64,000 nucleotides of DNA from Kosakonia radicincitans DSM 16656. GTDB lineage: Bacteria > Pseudomonadota > Gammaproteobacteria > Enterobacterales > Enterobacteriaceae. Positions 42,721 through 49,259 of the stretch are shown in pieces. A model generated the notes under the pieces. It was not told the DNA's origin and did no database searches. It was given only the letters and a program-made list of their open reading frames with translations. Made by a program: the position numbers and the translations under genes. The stretch spans positions 3,596,001 to 3,660,000 of the forward strand of contig NZ_CP018016.1 of the NCBI RefSeq assembly GCF_000280495.2, read 5' to 3'. The first letter of the stretch is position 1. Every line of letters starts with the position of its first letter.

Positions 42721-42774
42721 CTTAACATTTTTTAAGTAAAAAGCATTGACCTTCAACTTACCTTTAATTAAGCT
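42721..42774 (+). promoter_or_regulatory. Rightward early promoter with two CI/Cro operators
   Basis: TTGACC (42746-42751), 17 bp, and TAAGCT (42769-42774). Operator palindromes CTTAACATTTTTTAAG (42721-42736) and CTTACCTTTAATTAAG (42757-42772) share CTTA-N8-TAAG with the operator in the leftward promoter. The second lies in the spacer and overlaps the -10, exactly as in the leftward promoter. Confidence 0.72.
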
Positions 42775-43028
42775 TCATTCCATCAACGACGCACTAACCA
42801 CGCGGCAGTTGTTCAGAAACAGTTCTGACGGTCTGGAAAGACAGGCAATCGAGGAAAGACCAGCTTCCGGGAGGCGCAGCCAGCGCTGAGGGACGGTTCC
42901 AATACTGACCAGTGGCGGAACGCCGGATAACGTAACCGGCACTAATGCCCGGGGCGCCGGCAGTACGCTGACATGCGGGAAAGACCGCAACAACGCAACA
43001 TGAGAGCGCATTCCATCGTTATCAGTTA
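42775..43028 (+). other. First part of the long rightward leader, no gene seen
   Basis: About 250 bp between the rightward promoter and the tRNA-like RNA. It contains a copy of GAGGAAAGACCA (42851-42862), a relative GCGGGAAAGACCGC (about 42976-42989) able to form a hairpin, and no ORF with a ribosome binding site. A 221-codon minus-strand frame over this region has no start signal or plausible protein composition. Confidence 0.5.
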
Positions 43029-43188
43029 TGGGTCTGGTGGTTAAATGCAAAATGGCGGAGTGCGCTCCCAGTTGCGGTGAACAGGGGTTGAGCTGGTTTC
43101 CCTGCCAGCTTTCCGGTTCGATTCCGGACACCCAACCGAAAATTGCTGTGTGTAGTCTTTGCCCATCTCCCGTGATGGGCCTTTTTTT
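43029..43188 (+). ncRNA. Structured tRNA-like leader RNA with terminator (C4-like candidate)
   Basis: TGGGT (43029-43033) can pair with ACCCA (43130-43134), stacking on a perfect T-arm mimic: TCCGG-TTCGATT-CCGGA (43112-43128). Between them are hairpins GGAG-TGCG-CTCC and AGCTGG/CCAGCT. A strong terminator GCCCATC/GATGGGC with seven Ts follows (43161-43188). Canonical D and anticodon arms are not evident, so this is not a normal tRNA. Phage C4 antisense RNAs occupy similar places in leaders of phage immunity operons; identity is uncertain. Confidence 0.55.
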
Positions 43189-43330
43189 CAACACAGTTAC
43201 GATTTTACTGCCGCGATAGCGTTTCCCGAATGGGTGAGACCTGACCAGCAGTGTGACGCCGGGAAAGACCGGGAGGAAAGACCAACGGGCCTGACCAGCC
43301 CTGACAGCCGGGAACAGACCGGCAGATGTA

Positions 43331-43357
43331 AAAAAACCCACCGAAGTGGGTTCTTTT
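43331..43357. terminator. Second leader terminator, probably bidirectional
   Basis: AACCCAC and GTGGGTT pair around CGAA. TTCTTTT follows on the plus strand and a T-run follows on the minus strand. With the 43161-43188 terminator it means the rightward operon is reached only by antitermination, readthrough or a promoter further downstream. Confidence 0.75.
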
Positions 43358-43423
43358 ACCCGGACTGGTGACCAAACCGCGCCGGAGGTGCACAAGGGAC
43401 CAACCTTGTGCGAGGAAAGACCA

Positions 43424-43447
43424 ATGCCTGACAGAGCCAAACACTGA
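43424..43447 (+). other. Possible 7-codon leader peptide
   Basis: GAGGAAAGACCA (43412-43423) is followed at once by ATG and a 7-codon frame (MPDRAKH, stop). GAGCC/GGCTC in and just after it can form a hairpin. It may be a leader peptide or merely a relic of the recurrent start-site element. Confidence 0.3.
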
Positions 43448-43478
43448 TCGGCTCTGAGTATATCACAGAGGAGTCGCT

Positions 43479-43802
43479 ATGGAAGCGCTTACCATCCCCG
43501 TTACGCTGTACGTTCAGTACCGCCTTGCCCCGTATGCAAAACAAAAAATCGTAGCCAGTACCATCGATTTTTCAAAGACCGATCCTGATGAGTATCTCCT
43601 GCTTGAAACGAAGGAGATTGATCTCTCCATCGCGAATCCTGACACCATCGACATCATTGGTGCGCAGGTGGAAAACCTTCGCCAGCGCAAAGCCAGTATT
43701 TCCGCCAGCGCTGATCGCCAGATAGCTGTTATCGACGATGAGATCCAGCAACTGCTGTGCATCGACCATTCCCCGGAAGACAAACACGAAATTCCTTTTT
43801 AG
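43479..43802 (+). CDS. Hypothetical phage protein, first gene of the rightward operon
   Basis: A 107-residue protein starting behind GAGGAG. The first part looks beta-rich (ALTIPVTLYVQYRLAPYAKQ); the second is a coiled coil (DIIGAQVENLRQRKASISAS). It lies just upstream of the annealase fusion gene and may be an accessory recombination protein. Family not recognised. Confidence 0.65.
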   Translation: MEALTIPVTLYVQYRLAPYAKQKIVASTIDFSKTDPDEYLLLETKEIDLSIANPDTIDIIGAQVENLRQRKASISASADRQIAVIDDEIQQLLCIDHSPEDKHEIPF

Positions 43803-43814
43803 GGAGTATTCACT

Positions 43815-44003
43815 ATGAACGATCTGGGCATTGCCCGTTATACCTGCACTGTTGGCGATCGTCGCGGCGAGTTTGGCGACTGCATGGAGAAAGATAAAAG
43901 CGGTCGTTATGTCCTTTTTAGCCAGCATGATCGGCAAGTGAAACACCTGCAAAAAGAAGTTGAATCACTTCGTAAAAAACTGCGCCTGACCAGCGCTATT
44001 TAA
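43815..44003 (+). CDS. Hypothetical phage protein
   Basis: A 62-residue protein with CTVGDRRGEFGDCMEKDKSG (two Cys) and a C-terminal coiled coil (VKHLQKEVESLRKKLRL). GGGAG precedes the start. Similar short proteins occur in recombination operons of enterobacterial phages; role unknown. Confidence 0.65.
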   Translation: MNDLGIARYTCTVGDRRGEFGDCMEKDKSGRYVLFSQHDRQVKHLQKEVESLRKKLRLTSAI

Positions 44004-44020
44004 ACCAAAGAGGAAAGACC

Positions 44021-46276
44021 ATGCCTGTATATAACGCATTATTTGAACCCAAAAAGGGATCGATAAAAGATGGCGCAGTGCCACTGGCAATCAGTATCGA
44101 AGCCCCAAACAAAAAAGTGGCTGGCAGTATTCTGCTTGGCAAACTTTGGGAATCCTACCCTGCCAGCGGTGACCATTATTTCAACCCAAAAATCTGGGAA
44201 GACGCGCCGGGACAACCGCGTCCGGAGATAGGCCGCTTTGATGAGCAATTTCCGCAGGAAAATACTTTCGACGGTACAAAGTGGGTACCGAACGCAGCCC
44301 CTTCCGTCGAGGAAACTGAATTCCCTGGCCCGGATGAAATTGTGGATCTGATGACTTTGTCACCACGCGAACGTATTGCCGCCGTCGTACTGTTCAGTGA
44401 TGGTGCATTCACAGGGTCTGCGCTTTCTCAGGTTCGTGATTATCTTGACGATCTGGATAACAGCGACGGCAATTCAGATGAATATGATGAGCGCTTTAAC
44501 CGTTATCTGATAAATGCAATGTACGGGCATGAGCCTGTGAAACACATGCATATTGAAGGTCTGGATAATCTCGTGCAGGCGGTCATTACTAAATTTGCCG
44601 ATTCGCAGCCGGGGCGCGCCGCATTATCGCAATTCGTTAAAGCCTGGACAGATAACCCGGGGAAACGCGAAGAACTAATGGCTGCCACCAGCACCAGCAC
44701 CAGCACCAGCACCAGCACCAGCACCAGCACCAGCACCAGCACCAGCACCAGCACCAGCACCAGCAACGGTGAATCAGGTAAATCCGGACCGTCAACGGCT
44801 ACCGGCCAGCGCGGCTACAAACACACTTACGCCACTCTCGATCAGGAAATTGCTCTCGCATTACTTCCGATAGAAGCCGGAGCAATGGTTTCTCCCACCG
44901 CCTTACGCGCGGCTGAGGAAGAAATTATCAACCCTGACCGCGAAGATTTTAAACGCTGGTCTACGGCTCTGCGGACGACTGACAAGATTCTTAATTATGA
45001 CCGGGCATCAATATTCGGCGTAATCCAGCATGTGCCAGCAAAAGACACCTACCATTTCCCGGATTCCCTGCGTCGTTATATCGATTCCTGGCTGGCTGAA
45101 AATGGCCGCTTTGAAACCCAGCCAGAGGAAAAAACAAAGGTCGTCAATCACGGCGATGGAAAATACAGCATCGAAGGGCTGATCGGCACCCCCTCAAATC
45201 AGGGCGAAAAACAGGAAGTGCAACAGCCCGTCGTTACTGAAAGCCAGGCACAGCAGGCGCGCGAAACGCTCAACGAAATGGGTTATGGCATTTATGCGAC
45301 TGCCGGAAATGAAACGACAAACACACCAGCACCAGATGAAAAGCTGAGTGACAAGGCAAAAGTATTACTTGAATCCGTGGGCACTTTGGGCGACCAACTG
45401 GAAAAAGAAGAAGCTGCCCGCGCCCGCGTGGAGGAAGTAGAAAAAAGCCTCGAATCCCGCCCCGACACAGAAAATCTTGCGCTGTGGAAACGCGTCTTTA
45501 AAACCGATGAGCGCTTTACCAAAGCATTTACACAGAACGGCGGCGGAACATCGATCAACGGCACCTATATGACCATGCTGGCAACCAGTCAGTTTGGCCC
45601 TAAAGGGATTGGCTGGGGCGTGGAAATTCTCGAAGAGCGTTTCGACAACGGCGCACCGATCACGCGCAAAGTGAAAGGCGCTGACGGAAACCAGACGTGG
45701 GAACTTATTCCTGATGGCAAAGGTGGCTACCTGACCGAGATCAACCACGTCATCAAAATCAAATTGTGGTACCTGAATGAATTTGGCGAGCGTGGGGAGG
45801 AGCTTTCTTACGGCTGCACTCCTTACCTTTACGATAGTAAATACGGGCCGATTTGCGACGGCGAAGCCACTAAAAAATCTCTGACTGACGCCACCAAAAA
45901 GGCGCTCTCTTCCCTCGGCTTTGCCGCTGATATTTTCATGGGACTGTACGACAACCCGGAATACCGCCAGAAAAACAAGGAAGAATTCGCGATCAAGAAC
46001 GCCAGCGAAAGCGCAGAAAGCGCGGCGCAGCTGCGGCAGGAACTTGACGAGAAACTCTCCCGCATTGCCAACACGCTGGCCACCGGCGTTTCTGAAAATG
46101 AGGTGAATAAGGTCTATTCATCCATTGCCCGCGAAGTGGACACACACCGACAGGCCGCCGAGCAAAAAGGTGATACGCAGCATGCACGCTATCTGAGCGG
46201 ACGTCTGCGCCGACTGACGGACATCAAAGACGGTCGCATTCAGGAACTGAAAAAAGCACAGGAGAAAGCATCGTGA
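44021..46276 (+). CDS. RecE-N-terminal-like / single-strand annealing protein fusion
   Basis: A 751-residue protein. Residues 1-375 resemble the non-catalytic N-terminal part of RecE (exonuclease VIII): EPVKHMHIEGLDNLVQAV, GYKHTYATLDQEIALALL, NYDRASIFGVI. A (Thr-Ser)13 linker lies at 223-248. Residues about 480-650 look like a Rad52/Red-beta-type annealing domain (LWKRVFKTDERFTKAFTQ, FGPKGIGWGVEIL, ATKKALSSLGFAADIFMGLY). A coiled coil ends the protein. The RecE nuclease domain is absent. The ATG follows the GAGGAAAGACCA element. Confidence 0.72.
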   Translation: MPVYNALFEPKKGSIKDGAVPLAISIEAPNKKVAGSILLGKLWESYPASGDHYFNPKIWEDAPGQPRPEIGRFDEQFPQENTFDGTKWVPNAAPSVEETEFPGPDEIVDLMTLSPRERIAAVVLFSDGAFTGSALSQVRDYLDDLDNSDGNSDEYDERFNRYLINAMYGHEPVKHMHIEGLDNLVQAVITKFADSQPGRAALSQFVKAWTDNPGKREELMAATSTSTSTSTSTSTSTSTSTSTSTSTSNGESGKSGPSTATGQRGYKHTYATLDQEIALALLPIEAGAMVSPTALRAAEEEIINPDREDFKRWSTALRTTDKILNYDRASIFGVIQHVPAKDTYHFPDSLRRYIDSWLAENGRFETQPEEKTKVVNHGDGKYSIEGLIGTPSNQGEKQEVQQPVVTESQAQQARETLNEMGYGIYATAGNETTNTPAPDEKLSDKAKVLLESVGTLGDQLEKEEAARARVEEVEKSLESRPDTENLALWKRVFKTDERFTKAFTQNGGGTSINGTYMTMLATSQFGPKGIGWGVEILEERFDNGAPITRKVKGADGNQTWELIPDGKGGYLTEINHVIKIKLWYLNEFGERGEELSYGCTPYLYDSKYGPICDGEATKKSLTDATKKALSSLGFAADIFMGLYDNPEYRQKNKEEFAIKNASESAESAAQLRQELDEKLSRIANTLATGVSENEVNKVYSSIAREVDTHRQAAEQKGDTQHARYLSGRLRRLTDIKDGRIQELKKAQEKAS
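44687..44764 (+). repeat. Thirteen tandem ACCAGC hexamers
   Basis: 78 bp of perfect ACCAGC repeats encode 13 Thr-Ser pairs inside the annealase fusion. As the unit is 6 bp, slippage would change linker length without breaking the frame. Confidence 0.98.
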
Positions 46277-46713
46277 GCAAAAATGGTTGGTACTACCTTC
46301 ACGAAAATGGCGATCTCATTTACAAGCCGTCACCAGATGCAATCGTCGATATCAGGGATTCTGACTTCGCTGTCTGCTCATGGCCTTTAGATGCCAGCAG
46401 CAGAAAAACAGCATGGGAATTTCTTGTAGAGGCGCTGGCTCTTGGTGCCAACAAACAACGGGTCAGCGAACTGGCTGAAAAATGGCATTGCGACGATGCC
46501 GATGCAGAAAAATTTGCTGAGGTCATCGGCATAACCATCAAAAAAGATGGTAACGCATGGTGTGCTCACAAGGCTGACTTTATTGACCTGGAATCATCCC
46601 CTGCCGGTTTCGGTGATAACAAGCTTGAAGCTATGGCTTCACTGGCAAAACAGCTTGGTATTCATGGTGGCCATATGTGGCGTTCAACATTCTCGGATCT
46701 GGTGAAAGCCTAA
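46273..46713 (+). CDS. Hypothetical phage protein in the recombination operon
   Basis: A 146-residue protein beginning MSKNGWYYLHENGDLIYKPS, with a Trp/Asp-rich N-terminal half and a helical C-terminal half (LEAMASLAKQLGIHGGHMW). The start overlaps the annealase stop by 4 bp. Relatives are common beside phage recombination genes; function unknown. Confidence 0.7.
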   Translation: MSKNGWYYLHENGDLIYKPSPDAIVDIRDSDFAVCSWPLDASSRKTAWEFLVEALALGANKQRVSELAEKWHCDDADAEKFAEVIGITIKKDGNAWCAHKADFIDLESSPAGFGDNKLEAMASLAKQLGIHGGHMWRSTFSDLVKA

Positions 46714-46723
46714 GGATTACAAA

Positions 46724-47284
46724 ATGAGCAACGTAACTGCAATCGCATTAGCAAATGACTACTCTAGCCTGTTGAACCTGCTGGAAACCTCAGACGAATT
46801 TACGCCGGAAATGATCGCCGACACGCTGGAGGGCATCGAAGGCCAACTCGGCGACAAGCTGGACGCTGTAATGGTCGTGGCGCGCAATAACCTCGGTAAT
46901 GCAAAAACCTGCGAAGAGGAAATGAAACGCCTGGCTGAGCGCAAGAAGTCTTTCGAGAATAAAGATAAGGCTCTGCGCAAATACATTCTGTCATGCCTGC
47001 TGGAAGCCGGGCTGGATAACCTTAAGACGGTGAAAAACACTTTCACCGCCCGCAAAGGTTCGGTGAGCGTGGTGATCGACAACGAGAAGCTGCTGCCCGA
47101 TGAGGTAGTAGACGTCCAAACCGTGATCACTCCTGACAAAAAAGCCATCAAAGAAGCGATTGAAGCGGCCGAAGCGGCGGCAGCTCAGATCACCGCAGAC
47201 GGCGGCGAAGTCCCGGCAGAATTGCTTAACCCGGTGCCCGGTGCTCATCTTGAAACTGGCGAACGTTCGCTACAGGTACGGTAA
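46724..47284 (+). CDS. Siphovirus Gp157-like protein
   Basis: A 186-residue protein with a central coiled coil (CEEEMKRLAERKKSFENKDK) and the Gp157-type core LDNLKTVKNTFTARKGSVSV, VVIDNEKLLPDEVV. Gp157 proteins travel with single-strand annealing and recombination genes in phages and have been linked to phage-resistance phenotypes in Streptococcus. Here it follows the annealase operon. Confidence 0.82.
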   Translation: MSNVTAIALANDYSSLLNLLETSDEFTPEMIADTLEGIEGQLGDKLDAVMVVARNNLGNAKTCEEEMKRLAERKKSFENKDKALRKYILSCLLEAGLDNLKTVKNTFTARKGSVSVVIDNEKLLPDEVVDVQTVITPDKKAIKEAIEAAEAAAAQITADGGEVPAELLNPVPGAHLETGERSLQVR

Positions 47285-47286
47285 CC

Positions 47287-47469
47287 ATGCTGAAAATCAC
47301 TCTTAAACCCGGCGACGGTCTGCATGTTGTGCTTCCTGATGGTACCAACGGCATAATCGAAGCCCGCAGCCGCAGCGAGATATGGCTGCACATGCCACCA
47401 ACTGTCAAGATGACGCGGCAACCGCGAGCGTTCCATCGAGAAAACCTGATTAAGCGTAATCAGAAATAA
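47287..47469 (+). CDS. Small phage protein with CsrA-like outline
   Basis: A 60-residue protein, nearly the length of CsrA (61). It starts MLKITLKPGDGLHVVLPDGT and has RSEIWLHMPPTVKMTRQPRA, recalling CsrA's ML.LTR..GE.L.I and VRIGV.AP..V.V.RE. The likeness is by eye and weak. It begins 2 bp after the Gp157-like stop. Confidence 0.55.
   Translation: MLKITLKPGDGLHVVLPDGTNGIIEARSRSEIWLHMPPTVKMTRQPRAFHRENLIKRNQK
47446..47463. repeat. 18-bp palindromic element, copy 2
   Basis: CTGATTAAGCGTAATCAG, the exact reverse complement of 41962-41979. Here it falls in the last codons of the CsrA-like gene. Confidence 0.7.
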
Positions 47470-47476
47470 CCATCCA

Positions 47477-47532
47477 CCATCGTTAGCATTGTGGCTCCCT
47501 GAACCACTAAAGGAGCCACAATGCTGCGATGG
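47477..47532 (+). promoter_or_regulatory. Long hairpin enclosing a ribosome binding site
   Basis: An imperfect stem of about 20 bp (outer CCATCG/CGATGG, inner AGCATTGTGGCTCC/GGAGCCACAATGCT) with a 13-nt loop. The right arm contains AAGGAG and the ATG of the 64-codon frame that follows, so folding would hide the start site. Confidence 0.6.
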
Positions 47533-47715
47533 CAACCCGGAGCAGTTTTGCTCTCAGATTTCGATATCAAAATCGGTCGGCTCTCCGCCAGCGCGCGGAA
47601 AAGGACACTGACCATGTCCGATATAGCTGATTCATGCGATGCCGCCGATGACGCAATACGCAGAATGATGAGGAAAGACCATGACCAGAAACAACGATCT
47701 TCTGACCGACGCTGA
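47521..47715 (+). CDS. Possible 64-residue phage protein under hairpin control
   Basis: The ATG at 47521 has a perfect AAGGAG ribosome binding site 6 bp upstream, inside the hairpin. The frame encodes a basic N-terminal part and, from residue 32, SDIADSCDAADDAIRRMM, which recalls the first residues of small DksA/TraR-type proteins, but no zinc finger follows. It overlaps the excisionase start by 35 bp. It may be a truncated remnant. Confidence 0.4.
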   Translation: MLRWQPGAVLLSDFDIKIGRLSASARKRTLTMSDIADSCDAADDAIRRMMRKDHDQKQRSSDRR

Positions 47716-47905
47716 GCTGATCGAATTTACCGGCTATCAGAAACCGTCAAAACAACGGGAAGTATTAGACCGTGGCGGCGTTTCATACATCGAAGACCGC
47801 GAAGGCCGTCCGATGGTGACGTGGACGCACATAAACGCCGTTCTGAACGGGCAGATCACCGCGCAAGCCAGCGAAGAAGAAAAACCCGATTTCGGTGCAA
47901 TTTAA
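47681..47905 (+). CDS. Excisionase-like DUF4224 protein
   Basis: A 74-residue protein with NDLLTDAELIEFTGYQKPSK, VLDRGGVSYIEDREGRP and MVTWTHINAVL, the pattern of DUF4224 proteins (AlpA/Xis-like winged helix) encoded immediately before phage integrases. It probably bends attachment-site DNA for excision. The start follows the GAGGAAAGACCA element; the integrase starts at the next base. Confidence 0.82.
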   Translation: MTRNNDLLTDAELIEFTGYQKPSKQREVLDRGGVSYIEDREGRPMVTWTHINAVLNGQITAQASEEEKPDFGAI

Positions 47906-48925
47906 ATGGGAAGAAGCAGAAAGGATCCGGCTGATAACAGGCTTCCGCCGCGCGTATCAAAGACAAAAACACGTTACTACTACAAACCAACCTCACGCGA
48001 AACGATTACGCTGGGGCCGGTCACCCTAACCATGTCTGCTTTGTGGAAGCGCTACGAGGAAGAACGCCGTAACCACAGCGACATAATGACATTCGAAAAA
48101 CTCTGGGGAATGTTCCTTAAAAGTGCCTATTACACTGAACTGGCGATACGCACCCAGCGGGACTACCTGCAACACCAGAAAAAGCTGCTCGCTGTATTCG
48201 GTAAAGTGAAAGCCGATCTTATCAGGCCTGAAGATGTGCGCCAGTTTATGGATCGTCGTGGGGTGCAAAGCAAGAACCAGGCGAACCAGGAGATGAGCAG
48301 CATGTCTCGCGTGTACCGCTGGGGATATGAACGTGGTTATGTCAAAAGTAACCCAGCCGCTGGCGTCCGCAAATTCTCTCTCAAAGCGCGTGAGCAATAC
48401 ATCACGGACGAGGACTACCTGACAATTTATAAACATGCCGATCACGTCGTTAAAGCTGCAATGGAGATTTCCTACCTGTGCGCGGCGCGGCAAGCTGATG
48501 TTCTGGGACTGGGCTGGATGCAGATTTCTGATAAAGGGATTTTCATTCAGCAGGGCAAGACAGGGAAGAAACAGATCAAGGCCTGGACACCTCGCCTGCG
48601 CGAGGCACTGGAAACGGCACAGGTGGAATGTCCGAAACTGTCCCCTGATGGGCTTGTGATTTACAACAGCGATCGGGGCCAGTTTATCCGCAAGACCTTT
48701 AACAATCGTTGGCTTAAAGCCGTGCGCGCGGCACAAAATGAACTGGGCCGCCAGCTGGACTATACCTTCCACGATATCAAGGCTAAAGCTATTTCAGATT
48801 TTGAGGGAAGCAGCAGAGATAAACAGATTTTCAGCGGGCATAAAACAGAAAGCCAGGTGCTGATCTACGACCGAAAAGTACAAATCAGTCCGACGCTTGA
48901 TCGCCCGGTTATTGGGAAAAAGTGA
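47906..48925 (+). CDS. int: Tyrosine integrase
   Basis: A 339-residue site-specific recombinase: SAM-like core-binding domain at about 62-150, catalytic domain from about 165. Catalytic residues visible: R195 (CAARQAD), K218 (GKTGKK), H289 in FHDIKAK, H312 (SGHKTE) and Y321 (YDRKV). The usual H-x-x-R motif reads H-D-I-K, so Lys292 replaces the second Arg. Located beside attR, transcribed toward the attachment site in tRNA-Ser. Confidence 0.95.
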   Translation: MGRSRKDPADNRLPPRVSKTKTRYYYKPTSRETITLGPVTLTMSALWKRYEEERRNHSDIMTFEKLWGMFLKSAYYTELAIRTQRDYLQHQKKLLAVFGKVKADLIRPEDVRQFMDRRGVQSKNQANQEMSSMSRVYRWGYERGYVKSNPAAGVRKFSLKAREQYITDEDYLTIYKHADHVVKAAMEISYLCAARQADVLGLGWMQISDKGIFIQQGKTGKKQIKAWTPRLREALETAQVECPKLSPDGLVIYNSDRGQFIRKTFNNRWLKAVRAAQNELGRQLDYTFHDIKAKAISDFEGSSRDKQIFSGHKTESQVLIYDRKVQISPTLDRPVIGKK

Positions 48926-48988
48926 ATGATTATGCAAATGTGAGGATGCGATATTCTTCGCGAATATTCTTTTTCAATTCTTCGCCTC

Positions 48989-49020
48989 AAAAACAAAGGG
49001 GCTAGCTTATTGCTAACCCC
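48989..49020 (-). terminator. Phage-borne terminator now serving serT
   Basis: GGGGCTAGC and GCTAACCCC form a 9-bp stem (plus strand) followed on the minus strand by TTTGTTTTT. It differs in sequence from the host terminator at 4910-4940 but has the same layout, so the phage brings both a tRNA 3' end and a terminator. Confidence 0.8.
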
Positions 49021-49022
49021 TT

Positions 49023-49090
49023 GTTTAATCTGGCGGAAGCGCAGAGATTCGAACTCTGGAACCCTTTCGGGTCGCCGGTTTTCAAGACCG
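49023..49090. repeat. attR: 68-bp direct repeat
   Basis: Identical to 4943-5010. It forms the 3' part of the intact tRNA-Ser gene and marks the right prophage boundary. Confidence 0.95.
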
Positions 49091-49118
49091 GTGCCTTCAA
49101 CCGCTCGGCCACACTTCC
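49031..49118 (-). tRNA. serT: tRNA-Ser (UGA)
   Basis: An 88-nt class II tRNA starting GGAAGTGTGGCCGAGCGGTT, with anticodon loop CTTGAAA (anticodon TGA), a long variable arm (GACCCGAAAGGGTT), T-arm GTTCGAATC and encoded CCA. It reads UCA and other UCN serine codons. The 3' part is supplied by the prophage attachment site. It is otherwise identical in layout to Escherichia serT. Confidence 0.98.
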
Positions 49119-49130
49119 GGAATGAGGCGC

Positions 49131-49159
49131 ACTATAAACATCCCCGGGTCGTCTGTAAA
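49131..49159 (-). promoter_or_regulatory. serT promoter
   Basis: On the minus strand TTTACA (49154-49159), a 17-bp spacer and TATAGT (49131-49136), followed by a GC-rich discriminator (GCGCC) typical of stringently controlled tRNA promoters. Confidence 0.8.
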
Positions 49160-49259
49160 GCCTGAGAATGTTTGTTTGCCTGAAAAACAATCAAAAACGT
49201 GTTATTTGTCTGAAATATCAGCGTTATGATCGTTTATTCAGCGCGCCTCCCGGCAAAAC

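Larger units (their letters stand above)
4943..49090. mobile_element. Complete-looking temperate podovirus-like prophage in serT
   Basis: About 44 kb lie between two 68-bp tRNA-Ser repeats, with a tyrosine integrase beside attR. The module order is integrase/excisionase, recombination, CI/Cro switch, replication, accessory genes, terminase-capsid-tail-ejection, lysis, tailspike, and an O-antigen modification cassette. The structural gene set resembles epsilon15/BPP-1-type short-tailed phages. No structural or replication gene appears broken, so the prophage may be inducible. Confidence 0.93.

Noticed and set aside
43029..43135. A functional tRNA gene in the early leader
   Set aside because: The T-arm is perfect, but the acceptor stem has only five pairs and no D-arm or anticodon arm of normal size can be drawn. 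Listed as a tRNA-like RNA instead.
42775..43440. 221-codon minus-strand open frame over the early leader
   Set aside because: No ribosome binding site, implausible composition, and it is antisense to the operators, structured RNA and terminators that explain this region better.
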